Source: Ruminococcus flavefaciens
GTDB lineage: Bacteria > Bacillota > Clostridia > Oscillospirales > Ruminococcaceae
NCBI GenBank assembly: GCA_023667045.1
Contig: JAMPAU010000003.1
Span: 1 to 64,000 of the forward strand
Length of the DNA: 64,000 nucleotides
Reading direction: 5' to 3'
Under the pieces are notes generated by a model, which was not told where the DNA came from, ran no database searches, and was given only the letters and a program-made list of their open reading frames with translations. Shown here one piece after another: positions 33,329 to 42,087 of this stretch (within the stretch, counting starts at the first letter, position 1; the number at the start of each line of letters is the position of its first letter). Both the position numbers and the translations under genes were made by a program.

Positions 33329-34132
33329 TTATGGTTTTGCAGAAACGTTGTTTGTAGCTTTGAAAAGTGATGATGAAGATGTAACAGGTGCCATAAGGAC
33401 TGTACCTGTACCCCTGTAAACATTCACAAATCCCTCACCGCTTACGGCAGAACCTATAAAGGTCTTTGTGGCTTTTTCAACGGTAAATTCAAGCGACTTT
33501 GACCAGCACACAGCCATGTTTCCGTCAATTCTGAGCTCATCGTTGTCAAGATGTATTTCAATCAGTTCATCTTCCGGCACATTGCTTTCCAGTGCAACCA
33601 CACCTTTACCGGTAAGTGAAAGATTAAAAAGACCTTCTCCGCCAAGAACAGCAGATGATACATTTTTTCTTGCTGTAATTCCTTGATTAACTGTGCCGTC
33701 ACACGCAAGAAACATTCCGTCCTCAATTACAAGTCCGGACTGCCACTCACTTACTTCCTTGAGAATAATATACTTATATGTCGGCTCAAGAACCAGTATA
33801 CCGTTACCGCTGTATTTTGGTTTTACAGCCGTTTCTTTAGTTACGGAACTTTTAAACATTTTTCCTACAAAATCGCCTACGCCTTTTACATCGGTAGTAA
33901 TTTCAATATCTCCTGCCGTCCACTGCATAGCACCTGCCTGAAGAATAGCTGTGTTTGAGCCGTTCATGTTTATAACAACCTGTCTGCGACGTACTCCCAT
34001 TTCTGCCATGAAATATTCCGTCATGGCATTATTGGAAGAAACGCTTATATCACGTTCATACTCCAAAACGCTGAAGTTTCCGAGTTTATTTATGATTTTT
34101 CTGCTTGAGTTTTCGAGATTCAGTATATTCAT
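33329..34132 (-). CDS. AIM24/TIGR00266-like protein
   Basis: This is a 267-residue, Gly-rich all-beta protein of the AIM24 (formerly DUF124) family: regular G-x-G-x-hydrophobic turns, a G-E-G-L-F segment, and G-R/T-G-T-V-L-M-A-P near the C terminus. Family members have a double-stranded beta-helix-like trimeric fold and unclear function. It lies between two TerD genes 20-70 bp apart, so it belongs to the Ter operon. A structural or scaffold role next to TerD is inference from repeated co-occurrence of such genes. Confidence 0.82.
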   Translation of the reverse strand: MNILNLENSSRKIINKLGNFSVLEYERDISVSSNNAMTEYFMAEMGVRRRQVVINMNGSNTAILQAGAMQWTAGDIEITTDVKGVGDFVGKMFKSSVTKETAVKPKYSGNGILVLEPTYKYIILKEVSEWQSGLVIEDGMFLACDGTVNQGITARKNVSSAVLGGEGLFNLSLTGKGVVALESNVPEDELIEIHLDNDELRIDGNMAVCWSKSLEFTVEKATKTFIGSAVSGEGFVNVYRGTGTVLMAPVTSSSSLFKATNNVSAKP

Positions 34133-34153
34133 TTTTTGAATCCTTTCATGAAA

Positions 34154-34771
34154 TTACCTGTAAAGTGAAATCAGTGCATCAAGACGGCTGGCTTCTCTTA
34201 TTGCCTGTCCTATAGCATTGAATTTCCATTCACTACCCTTGCGGTATATCTCTCCTACTACAAGACCTGTCATGTTATTGTAGTTTTCAGAAAGATTATA
34301 ACGGCATATCTCTTGATTTTTTTCCATATCAACAAGTCTTATGAAAGCATTTTCAATCATACCGAAATGCTGACCCTTTGTGCGTGCGTCATAGATATTT
34401 ACAGTAAATACTATCTTTCCGATATTAGACGGCAGACGGCTTATATCAACCATAATCTGCTCGTCATCTCCGTCGCCTGCACCTGTGAGGTTATCACCTT
34501 GATGTACTATAGCACCACTTGAATGTTTAAGATTGCCATAGTACACAACACTCTGCTTTACATCTGTGCTGATGATTTTTCCGTTTTCACCACAGAGTAT
34601 TACAGACGCATCACAATCAATGCTTGCCGGCGGTGCTGAAAACAGAGTCTTAAAAAAACCGCCATTGTTCTGTCTTACCTCGTCCCAGCCAAGACCGACC
34701 ATAATTTTTTTAAGTCCGCCGTTTTCCTTGCTGAGATTTATTTTCTGTCCTTTCTGAAGATTAATACTCAT
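34154..34771 (-). CDS. TerD-family stress protein (second copy)
   Basis: This 205-residue TerD domain is related to the one at 32678-33262 but diverged. The calcium-binding acidic loops are kept: I-D-C-D-A-S near 50 and D-N-L-T-G-A-G-D-G-D-D-E near 94. It carries an insertion of about 12 residues before the first loop (G-G-F-F-K-T-L-F-S-A-P-P). It follows the P-type ATPase by 12 bp, with AGGAGG upstream, and would be cotranscribed with it. Confidence 0.92.
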   Translation of the reverse strand: MSINLQKGQKINLSKENGGLKKIMVGLGWDEVRQNNGGFFKTLFSAPPASIDCDASVILCGENGKIISTDVKQSVVYYGNLKHSSGAIVHQGDNLTGAGDGDDEQIMVDISRLPSNIGKIVFTVNIYDARTKGQHFGMIENAFIRLVDMEKNQEICRYNLSENYNNMTGLVVGEIYRKGSEWKFNAIGQAIREASRLDALISLYR

Positions 34772-34783
34772 ATTTTGCCTCCT

Positions 34784-37375
34784 TTATTTTTTAGTAACTG
34801 CCTTGCGTATCAAGTCAATCGGAATTACCATGAATGCAAGTACAATACATATTAACCATGTCTTTACATTAAGAGCCTCAACGCTGAGGAATGCTCCGCC
34901 GAATGTTACAAACACAAACTGAATCAGAAGAAGTGCAGCCATTACAAGCAGGAAGTTTTTGTTACGTCCGATATGCTCAAATACATTTAACTTGTCTGTA
35001 CGAGCGTTAAAGCCGTTGAAAGTAATAGCCATCATGAAAGTCGCAAAGAGTGCCGAACGTAAATAAGTGTCATCTACATTTCCGAAAATATCACGCACTG
35101 CCGGAACAAAACGTATACAGAGACAAAGTGCTGTGATATAAAGTCCGCTGATAATTACCTGTATCAACATGGATTTGCTTACGATACTTTCTTTTCGTGG
35201 AATCGGTTTGTCTTTCATGTACTCTTTGAGAGCAGGTTCACTTCCGAATGCAATAGCGGCGAGAGTGTCCATAGCGAGATTTACAAGGAGGAGCTGAATA
35301 ACTGTAAGCATAGTCGGCTCACCCATAAGAGGTCCTAAGAAACAGGTAAGCACTGCCGCAACGTTAACTGTTAACTGGAATATGAGGAACTTTCTTATAC
35401 CCTTAAACATTGTACGTCCATAGAGTATAGCCTTTGCGATAGATGAGAAGTTATCATCAAGAATGGTGATGTCTCCGGCTTCTTTGGCAACTTCCGTACC
35501 ACTGCCCATTGCAAAACCAACGTCTGCCTTTTTAAGTGCCGGTGAATCGTTTACGCCGTCGCCAGTCATGCCTACTACATAGTCAAGCTCCTGAGCGCAA
35601 CGCACAAGACGGCTCTTATCAGTCGGCAACGCACGTGCAACAACTCTTAAATTAGGAATAACCTTTTTGAGTTCTTCGTCAGACTTTTCGTTAAGTTCAG
35701 CAGAGGTGAGTGCAATATCAGTATCTTTTCTGATAAGTCCAGCCTCTTTTGCAATAGCAACAGCAGTTTCTTTTCTGTCACCTGTTACCATTACAACCTG
35801 AATACCAGCGTCCTGAACTTCCTTGATAGCGTCAACTGCCTCTTTACGCACATTATCTCTGATACAGAGAATGCAAACAAGAGTTAAATCGCCCTCGTCG
35901 CTGTCGCCGTCACGCTTTGCAACAGCAAGTAGTCTCATTGAACGTCCTGCCTGTTCGTCGATATATGCCGTGATAGCGTCACGGTTGCTGAGAGTATTTA
36001 TATTGCCATTTGAATCAACATACTGCGTACATCTTACAAGAAGTTTTTCCGGAGCTCCCTTTACATAAGTATAGCTGTTGCCGTTTCTTGAAATAGTTAC
36101 GCTTGACATTTTCTGAGTAGAGTTAAAAGGATTGAAGTTTGTGGCTTCGTCCTTGTTTATTCTGTTTTCAGCCTTTGCGTCAATAAGGAAATTCATTAAA
36201 GCACGGTCTGTGCTGTTACCGCCGATAACGTTTCCGTCACTTGCGACGGCACTGTTGTTAACGCCTGCACCTACTACTACGTCATCAATGTATTTTTCAG
36301 AGGTATCGGAAAGTTTTGAAAACTTCTTTACGTCGCCTGTGATAAACTCAACTACTGAGAGTTTTCCCTCTGTGATAGTACCTGTCTTGTCGCTGTAAAG
36401 CAGACTGAGACTTCCAGCAGTTTCAAGACCATTTATTTTTCTTACAAGTACATTATCCTTTGACATTTTAAGGCTCTGGAATGAGAGCAATATAGATGTA
36501 AGCATAGGCAGACCTTCCGGAACTGCACATACTATAACAGTAACGGCTACTGTTATAGCATTCATTATAAGCTTTACCCATTCAATAGCTGAATCGGGAG
36601 TACCTCCGCTTATAATGGTTTTGAGCAAAATGCCGATAATAATAGCTATAGCACCAATATAACCAAAAGTGGAAATCTGTTTTGCAAGTTTAGCAAGCTT
36701 TACCTGTAAAGGAGTTTCACGCTGGTCTTCCTGTACTTCAAGAGCAAGCTCACCGAATAAAGACTTGTCACCAACTACTTTAACTTCCATGTAAGCTTCA
36801 CCGCCACATACGACAGTGCCACGATAAGCATAGTTTTTATTGAGCAGGTCTTTGGTGTTGTAAGTTTCGCCGTTGCTTACGGGACGTTTTGTAGCTTCTT
36901 CAGTTTCGCCGTTGAGTGCAGCCTGGTCAACCTTTACTTCACCCTCGACTATTTCGCCGTCAGCTGAAATTTTATCACCTGCCTGAAGATATACAATATC
37001 CCCTACTACTACTTCACTTACATGAATTTCGGAAAGTTTGCCGTCACGGACAACCTTAGCCATTTCCTTAGCTTCTTCTTCCTCTTTGAGTGCAGAAGCC
37101 TTGTTTTCCTGTTTGTATTCGCTGACTGATGAAACACCGTTTGCAATAAGAATTGCAATAAGAACGCCTACAGGTTCAAACCACTCTGCCTGTCCCATAA
37201 AGCACAACACTACCTGTACAACAAGTGCCACCAGAAGAATCATAATCATCGGGTCTTTGAAACCCTCAAGAATTTTCTTCCATAGCGGGTCGGGCGGAAT
37301 CTGTGTTAGATTATTGTCGCCATGTTTTTTACGGCTTTCTTCAACCTGTTTTGCTGACAGTCCATTAAGATTCAT
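34784..37375 (-). CDS. Calcium-type P-type ATPase leading the TerD operon
   Basis: This 863-residue P2-type cation pump has an N-terminal cation-ATPase domain, phosphorylated Asp329 in S-D-K-T-G-T, a P-E-G-L-P-M ion-site helix, T-G-D-R-K-E and G-D-G-V-N-D-S-P hinge motifs, and C-terminal membrane helices. The frame opens at 37450, but the ATG at 37375 has AAGGAG 8 bases upstream; the ATG at 37381 is too close to it. It heads the operon with two TerD genes, suggesting Ca2+ or other divalent-metal export tied to the TerD stress system. Confidence 0.93.
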   Translation of the reverse strand: MNLNGLSAKQVEESRKKHGDNNLTQIPPDPLWKKILEGFKDPMIMILLVALVVQVVLCFMGQAEWFEPVGVLIAILIANGVSSVSEYKQENKASALKEEEEAKEMAKVVRDGKLSEIHVSEVVVGDIVYLQAGDKISADGEIVEGEVKVDQAALNGETEEATKRPVSNGETYNTKDLLNKNYAYRGTVVCGGEAYMEVKVVGDKSLFGELALEVQEDQRETPLQVKLAKLAKQISTFGYIGAIAIIIGILLKTIISGGTPDSAIEWVKLIMNAITVAVTVIVCAVPEGLPMLTSILLSFQSLKMSKDNVLVRKINGLETAGSLSLLYSDKTGTITEGKLSVVEFITGDVKKFSKLSDTSEKYIDDVVVGAGVNNSAVASDGNVIGGNSTDRALMNFLIDAKAENRINKDEATNFNPFNSTQKMSSVTISRNGNSYTYVKGAPEKLLVRCTQYVDSNGNINTLSNRDAITAYIDEQAGRSMRLLAVAKRDGDSDEGDLTLVCILCIRDNVRKEAVDAIKEVQDAGIQVVMVTGDRKETAVAIAKEAGLIRKDTDIALTSAELNEKSDEELKKVIPNLRVVARALPTDKSRLVRCAQELDYVVGMTGDGVNDSPALKKADVGFAMGSGTEVAKEAGDITILDDNFSSIAKAILYGRTMFKGIRKFLIFQLTVNVAAVLTCFLGPLMGEPTMLTVIQLLLVNLAMDTLAAIAFGSEPALKEYMKDKPIPRKESIVSKSMLIQVIISGLYITALCLCIRFVPAVRDIFGNVDDTYLRSALFATFMMAITFNGFNARTDKLNVFEHIGRNKNFLLVMAALLLIQFVFVTFGGAFLSVEALNVKTWLICIVLAFMVIPIDLIRKAVTKK

Positions 37376-37473
37376 AGACATATCTCCTTTTTTAATAAAA
37401 TCTCCAGTACAGAAAAAATCACCGTGAAACGTCCCAAAAAGACCTTTCATGGATAGCCTGTACTTATAATATT

Positions 37474-37502
37474 ATTATACATTCCGGTGAAGTATTTGTC
37501 AA
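37474..37502 (-). promoter_or_regulatory. Strong promoter of the P-ATPase/TerD operon
   Basis: On the minus strand TTGACA and TATAAT are separated by exactly 17 bp: a full consensus sigma-A promoter about 100 bp before the ATPase start. So strong a promoter suggests either high constitutive expression or a repressor not seen here. Confidence 0.85.
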
Positions 37503-37684
37503 TATTCGGAAATTTAAAATGTCAATTTTCAGCTTATTTTAGCGAAACGGACAAATAAATATTATCCAATTTGTGAAAAATAACGTTGCCGGAATTTTAC
37601 TTTAAATACATATTTGCCCATACAGGAAATAATATTCATATACGACGGTATAAAGCCAAAAAATCATATACAGAGTTTTTCAGA

Positions 37685-37700
37685 TGTTCCACGTGGAACA
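37685..37700. promoter_or_regulatory. parS site 4
   Basis: Perfect TGTTCCACGTGGAACA upstream of fprA. Confidence 0.9.
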
Positions 37701-37864
37701 TTTAATACAGACAGATTTTTTGTTTAAATTCACCATAAAAAACATCAGCTGATTATTCCGTATTATCTAATAATAATATACGAAAAAATTTCCGGAAAAC
37801 TCTTTTATTCCGACATAATATGTGCTATAATGATAGTACAATATTATGAAAAGAGGTACATAAA

Positions 37865-39022
37865 ATGAATATTACTGACGATATTTTTTATGTCGGCGTA
37901 AACGACCACAGCGTTGACCTTTTTGAAGGACAGTATGTTGTGCCTAATGGTATGGCATACAACTCTTATGTAATCATGGACGAAAAAATCGCTGTGCTTG
38001 ATACGGTTGACGGCAACTTCTCAGAAGAATGGCTCGCAAACATCGAAAAAGTCCTTGACGGAAGAACTCCTAACTATCTTATAGTTCAGCACATGGAACC
38101 CGACCACTCCGCAAACATCATGAATTTTATGAAAGTCTATCCGGAAACTACTATAGTCGGCAATGCAAAGACTTTCACTATGATGTCAAACTTCTTTGAA
38201 AACACTGAATCTCTTAACAAACTGGTTGTAAAAGAAAACGATACACTCTCACTCGGTAAGCATGAACTTCATTTCGTGTTTGCTCCTATGGTACACTGGC
38301 CTGAGGTTATGTTCACTTATGACAGCACCGACAAGGTACTTTTTTCTGCTGACGCTTTCGGAAAATTCGGAGCTTTAGACGTTGAGGAAGACTGGGCTTG
38401 TGAGGCAAGACGTTATTATTTCGGCATTGTCGGCAAGTACGGCGTACAGGTACAGACAGTACTGAAAAAAGCTTCCGCACTTGATATTAAAATTATATGT
38501 GCATTGCATGGTCCGGTACTTACTGAAAATCTCGGCTACTATCTCGGACTTTATAATACATGGTCTTCATATGGAGTTGAGAGCGAGGGCGTTATGATTG
38601 CATATGCTTCCGTCTACGGAAACACTAAAAAAGCCTGTGAAATACTTTCGGACAAACTCAAAGAAAAAGGCTGTCCTAAAGTCGTATTATGCGACCTTGC
38701 ACGTGAAGACATGGCAGAGGCAGTTGAAGACGCTTTCCGATACGGAAAACTTGTCCTTGCCTCCCCTACATACAACGCTGACGTTTTCCCGTTCATGAAA
38801 CGCTTCATCAACGAACTCACCGAAAGAAATTATCAGAACCGCACAATAGGCATTATTGAAAACGGTTCATGGGCAATAACCGCCGGCAGAGTAATGCGTG
38901 ATATGTTCAGCAAGTCAAAGAATATCACATGGCTTGAAAATACTGTAAGCATAAAGTCCGCTGTAAAACCCGATAATATTATACAGATTGAATCTATGGC
39001 TGAAGAACTTGTGAAACAGTAA
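37865..39022 (+). CDS. fprA: Flavodiiron protein (A-type flavoprotein, FprA)
   Basis: This 385-residue cytoplasmic flavodiiron protein reduces O2 to water (or NO to N2O) in anaerobes. The N-terminal beta-lactamase-like domain carries the diiron ligands His76, Glu78, Asp80 and His81 (H-M-E-P-D-H), His144, Asp163 and His215. The C-terminal flavodoxin domain (from about 245) has the FMN phosphate loop A-S-V-Y-G-N-T. All ligands are present. An FTR-like protein and a thioredoxin follow on the same strand, making a small redox-defence set. Confidence 0.95.
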   Translation: MNITDDIFYVGVNDHSVDLFEGQYVVPNGMAYNSYVIMDEKIAVLDTVDGNFSEEWLANIEKVLDGRTPNYLIVQHMEPDHSANIMNFMKVYPETTIVGNAKTFTMMSNFFENTESLNKLVVKENDTLSLGKHELHFVFAPMVHWPEVMFTYDSTDKVLFSADAFGKFGALDVEEDWACEARRYYFGIVGKYGVQVQTVLKKASALDIKIICALHGPVLTENLGYYLGLYNTWSSYGVESEGVMIAYASVYGNTKKACEILSDKLKEKGCPKVVLCDLAREDMAEAVEDAFRYGKLVLASPTYNADVFPFMKRFINELTERNYQNRTIGIIENGSWAITAGRVMRDMFSKSKNITWLENTVSIKSAVKPDNIIQIESMAEELVKQ

Positions 39023-39026
39023 AAAA

Positions 39027-39042
39027 TGTTCCACGTGGAACA
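39027..39042. promoter_or_regulatory. parS site 5
   Basis: Perfect TGTTCCACGTGGAACA, 4 bp after the fprA stop codon. Confidence 0.9.
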
Positions 39043-39093
39043 TCTGCATTAAAACACTGTTTATAGTTTATAATACCACAAAGGAGGGGTTTT

Positions 39094-39297
39094 ATGAAAA
39101 TTACTCTCAATCCCGACAAAGAGATTGTCGCAAGAATAAAAGAGGGACTGGAAAAAAAAGACGGTTACTGTCCGTGCCGTATTCCACGCACTCCCGAAAA
39201 CAAATGTATGTGTAAGGAGTTTCGTGAACAGATTGCCGACCCCGATTTTGAGGGATTCTGTCACTGTATGCTTTACTACAAATCAAAGGAGGACTAA
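39094..39297 (+). CDS. Ferredoxin-thioredoxin reductase catalytic-chain-like protein
   Basis: This 67-residue protein has six cysteines in the pattern of the FTR catalytic subunit: C26-P-C28, C38-M-C40 and C56-H-C58. In plants and cyanobacteria these hold a [4Fe-4S] cluster next to a redox disulfide that reduces thioredoxin with electrons from ferredoxin. trxA starts 2 bp downstream, so the pair probably forms a ferredoxin-fed thioredoxin system, useful in a strict anaerobe without much NADPH. The variable FTR chain is not present. Confidence 0.9.
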   Translation: MKITLNPDKEIVARIKEGLEKKDGYCPCRIPRTPENKCMCKEFREQIADPDFEGFCHCMLYYKSKED

Positions 39298-39299
39298 AA

Positions 39300-39608
39300 A
39301 TGGAAGTTACTATAACCAAAGAAAATTTTGATGATGAAGTCCGCAACTACAAAGGTACTGTATTACTAGACTTCTGGGCAGACTGGTGCGGACCTTGCAT
39401 GATGCTGTCACCTGTTGTCTCGGAAATCGCTGAAGAACTCACCGACAAAGTAAAAGTCGGCAAAGTAGACGTTGACGAACAGCCCGAACTCGCCGGAGCG
39501 TTCAAAGTGGAAAGTATTCCGTTGCTTGTTGTCGTTAAAGACGGAATTATACAGAAACAGTCTGTTGGAGTAATCCCGAAAAACAGCATTCTTGAAATGC
39601 TCAAATAA
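39300..39608 (+). CDS. trxA: Thioredoxin
   Basis: This 102-residue thioredoxin has the active site W-C-G-P-C at 29-33, the buried Asp24 and the cis-Pro loop S-I-P-L-L near 73. It reduces cytoplasmic disulfides. The gene begins 2 bp after the FTR-like gene, with GGAGG inside that gene's end, so the two are coupled. No trxB is adjacent, which fits reduction by the FTR-like protein rather than NADPH-thioredoxin reductase. A terminator follows. Confidence 0.96.
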   Translation: MEVTITKENFDDEVRNYKGTVLLDFWADWCGPCMMLSPVVSEIAEELTDKVKVGKVDVDEQPELAGAFKVESIPLLVVVKDGIIQKQSVGVIPKNSILEMLK

Positions 39609-39613
39609 AAAAT

Positions 39614-39643
39614 AAAAGTCCCGAAAAATTTTCGGGGCTTTTT
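39614..39643 (+). terminator. Terminator after trxA
   Basis: AAAAGTCCCGAAAA pairs with TTTTCGGGGCTTTT (one G-T) and is followed by T. Confidence 0.88.
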
Positions 39644-39689
39644 GTTTACATGAATAAAATTCTCACATAATATATACTGAGGTGATATT

Positions 39690-39800
39690 ATGCTTAATTT
39701 TTTACTGGGTTCATTCTTCGGCGGTACAGTGGGAATAGTTACAATGTGCCTTTGCGTATCTGCCAAAGAAGCCGACAAGCAAAACGGATTTGATGAATAA
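39690..39800 (+). CDS. DUF3789-like 36-residue membrane peptide
   Basis: GAGGTGAT precedes an ATG opening 36 codons: M-L-N-F-L-L-G-S-F-F-G-G-T-V-G-I-V-T-M-C and then a hydrophilic tail with A-K-E-A-D-K-Q. The L-L-G-x-F-x-G-G-x-x-G-x-x-x-M-C-L pattern is what I recall for DUF3789, a family of tiny one-helix proteins often seen near mobile elements, though no element is evident here. It sits between two terminators and next to parS site 6. Confidence 0.7.
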   Translation: MLNFLLGSFFGGTVGIVTMCLCVSAKEADKQNGFDE

Positions 39801-39801
39801 A

Positions 39802-39829
39802 AAGACTGCCGGATTTTTCCGACAGTCTT
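39802..39829. terminator. Hairpin after the DUF3789-like gene
   Basis: AAGACTG and CAGTCTT, extended by CGG/CCG across a one-base mismatch, flank a T-rich loop. Confidence 0.7.
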
Positions 39830-39833
39830 AAAA

Positions 39834-39849
39834 TGTTCCACGTGGAACA
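39834..39849. promoter_or_regulatory. parS site 6
   Basis: Perfect TGTTCCACGTGGAACA, beyond the serS stop. Confidence 0.9.
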
Positions 39850-39874
39850 TTTTCATATATTAATTGTTTTTCAG

Positions 39875-41203
39875 TTACTTCTTTACTGGAACTGCTATAA
39901 CGTCCTTACGCATATAAGGTCTGAGAGCTTCTGGAATCCTTATACTGCCGTCTTCGTTGAGGTTGTTTTCAAGGAATGCTATTAACATTCTCGGCGGTGC
40001 TACAACCGTATTATTGAGAGTATGTGCAAAATACTTTTTCTTGTCTGCTGTTTTCACTCTTATACCGAGACGACGAGCCTGTGCATCACCGAGATTTGAA
40101 CAGCTACCTACCTCAAAATATTTCTTCTGTCTCGGTGACCATGCCTCAACGTCTATGCTCTTGACTTTCAGGTCTGCCAAATCACCCGAACAGCATTCAA
40201 GAGTACGTACGGGAATATCAAGAGTGCGGAAAAACTCAACCGTATAGCTGTAAAGTTTATGAAACCATTCCATGCTTTCTTCCGGTTTGCAGACAACAAT
40301 CATTTCCTGTTTTTCAAACTGGTGTATTCTGTAAACGCCTCTTTCCTCAAGACCGTGAGCGCCTACTTCCTTACGGAAACATGGTGAATAGCTTGTGAGA
40401 GTTTTGGGGAGTTCTTCTTCCGGAGTAATAGTATCCATAAATCTGCCTATCATGGAATGCTCACTTGTACCGATTAAATAGAGGTCTTCACCCTCAATCT
40501 TGTACATCATGCCTTCCATTTCCGCAAAGCTCATTACGCCAGTAACAACACTGCTTCTAATCATGAATGGCGGAATACAATATGTAAAGCCCTTGTCAAT
40601 CATGAAATCCCTTGCATACGAAAGTATACATGACTGCAACTGTGCAATATCTCCCATAAGATAATAGAAACCGTTACCGCTTGTCTTGTCTCTTGCACTG
40701 TCAAGGTCAATGCCATTAACCTTTTCCATAATATCAACATGATACGGCACTTCAAAATCTGGTACAACAGGTTCACCGAAACGCTCAACTTCAACGTTTT
40801 CGCTGTCGTCTCTGCCAATAGGCACACTTTCGTCAATGATATTCGGGATAACAAGCATAATCTTGCGAATTTCCTCATTAAGTTCCGCTTCAAGCTTTTC
40901 AAGTTCAGCACGTCTATTGTCGATTTCCTCGATTTCTGATGTAAGCTTTGCAATATTTTCCTGTGCCTCAGCCTTTGCGTTTTCGTCGTCCGACTTATTG
41001 ATTATTGCATTGTATTTGCCGAACTCCTTACTCTTTTTGTTTTTCTGATTGCGGAGGTCGTCGCCCTCAGACTTTGCTTTTCTGCACTGTTCGTCAAGTT
41101 CAATAACCTTGTCTACGAGTTCAATTTTTTCGTCCTGAAACTTCTTTTTAATATTCTCCTTTACAAGTTCCGGATTTGTACGGACTAATTTCATATCAAG
41201 CAT
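39875..41203 (-). CDS. serS: Seryl-tRNA synthetase
   Basis: This 442-residue class-II synthetase charges tRNA-Ser. Residues 1-110 form the tRNA-binding coiled coil (Lys/Glu/Asp-rich). The catalytic core has motif 2 around F-R-K-E-V-G-A-H-G near 285 and motif 3 near the C terminus (L-N-N-T-V-V-A-P-P-R). It lies 18 bp downstream of parB. No T-box leader fits in this gap; it is probably cotranscribed with the par genes, a common arrangement in clostridia. Confidence 0.96.
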   Translation of the reverse strand: MLDMKLVRTNPELVKENIKKKFQDEKIELVDKVIELDEQCRKAKSEGDDLRNQKNKKSKEFGKYNAIINKSDDENAKAEAQENIAKLTSEIEEIDNRRAELEKLEAELNEEIRKIMLVIPNIIDESVPIGRDDSENVEVERFGEPVVPDFEVPYHVDIMEKVNGIDLDSARDKTSGNGFYYLMGDIAQLQSCILSYARDFMIDKGFTYCIPPFMIRSSVVTGVMSFAEMEGMMYKIEGEDLYLIGTSEHSMIGRFMDTITPEEELPKTLTSYSPCFRKEVGAHGLEERGVYRIHQFEKQEMIVVCKPEESMEWFHKLYSYTVEFFRTLDIPVRTLECCSGDLADLKVKSIDVEAWSPRQKKYFEVGSCSNLGDAQARRLGIRVKTADKKKYFAHTLNNTVVAPPRMLIAFLENNLNEDGSIRIPEALRPYMRKDVIAVPVKK

Positions 41204-41221
41204 TTTTATAATTCTCCTTTA

Positions 41222-42067
41222 TTAATCTCCTGCGAGTTTTTCAGCGATTTCCTTTAAATCGTCCTTGTCGTAAAATTCAAGTACCAGTGAGCCTTTTTTT
41301 CCTGCATAATTCACCTTTACTTTGCGACCTAACCTCATATTAAGTGCGATTTCCATTTCAGCAAAATATTTATCGGAAAGACCTATTTCACGCTCTTTCT
41401 GCAATGCATTTTCTTTTCTGCGTATTTCATTTTCAAGCTGTCTGACAGTCATTTTACCGTCTGACGCTTTTTCAGCAAGTTCCTTAAGAAACTTTACATC
41501 TTCAATAACCGTCAGCAGTACTTTTGCGTGACCTACCGACAAACTGCCCGTTTCAAGCATATAAAGCACCGTGTCCGGCAGTGACAGTATTCTCACGGCA
41601 TTTGCAACAGCAGACCGTGAACGTCCCACCATTTTTGCGACCTGTTCCTGTGTCATGCCATATTTTTCAATAAGGTCGCAATATCCGTTAGCTTCTTCAA
41701 CCGGACTAAGATTTTCACGCTGAAGATTTTCAATAACAGCAATCTGCATTGTTTGCGTGTCAGAAAGTTCACGGATATTCACTGGCACTTCATCAAGACC
41801 CAACATTCTTGCAGCACGCCACCGACGTTCTCCGGCTACAATCTGATACCCTCCGGCTGAAAGCGGACGTACAAGAATTGGCTGTAACATACCATGCTCA
41901 CGGATAGATTCAGCAAGAGAGGCTATAGCGTCTTCACTGAAACTCTTTCGGGGCTGGTCACGGTTAGGCTCTATTTCAGAAGTTCTGAGTGTTTTCTTCA
42001 CCTGTATTTCATTTGTGTTATCACTGAAAAGGCTGTCAAGACCTGCCCCCAGACCACCAATAGCCAT
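41222..42067 (-). CDS. parB: Chromosome partitioning protein ParB (Spo0J)
   Basis: ParB is a CTP-dependent clamp that loads at parS and spreads to organise the origin for segregation and SMC loading. In about 281 residues it has an N-terminal G-G-L-G-A-G-L-D-S-L-F ParA-activating tail, the CTP motif G-E-R-R-W-R-A-A and a helix-turn-helix with V-G-R-S-R-S-A-V-A-N. The Arg at the recognition position (R173 in Caulobacter numbering) is that of parS-binding ParB. The ATG at 42067 is preferred over an upstream GTG, which overlaps the AAAGGAG. Confidence 0.95.
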   Translation of the reverse strand: MAIGGLGAGLDSLFSDNTNEIQVKKTLRTSEIEPNRDQPRKSFSEDAIASLAESIREHGMLQPILVRPLSAGGYQIVAGERRWRAARMLGLDEVPVNIRELSDTQTMQIAVIENLQRENLSPVEEANGYCDLIEKYGMTQEQVAKMVGRSRSAVANAVRILSLPDTVLYMLETGSLSVGHAKVLLTVIEDVKFLKELAEKASDGKMTVRQLENEIRRKENALQKEREIGLSDKYFAEMEIALNMRLGRKVKVNYAGKKGSLVLEFYDKDDLKEIAEKLAGD

Positions 42068-42087
42068 AGCGTACACTCCTTTCCGGT

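Larger units (their letters stand above)
37376..37864. other. Intergenic region between divergent P-ATPase and fprA
   Basis: 489 bp without a gene, AT-rich. It contains the consensus minus-strand promoter (37474-37502), parS site 4 (37685-37700) and, for fprA, an extended -10 element TGCTATAAT (TATAAT at 37826-37831) with only a weak -35. Nothing else is recognised. Confidence 0.75.

Noticed and set aside
39690..39849. Integrative element boundary
   Set aside because: A DUF3789-like peptide alone, without integrase, relaxase or attachment repeats, is not enough.
41204..41221. T-box riboswitch before serS
   Set aside because: Only 18 bp separate serS from parB; no room for a leader.
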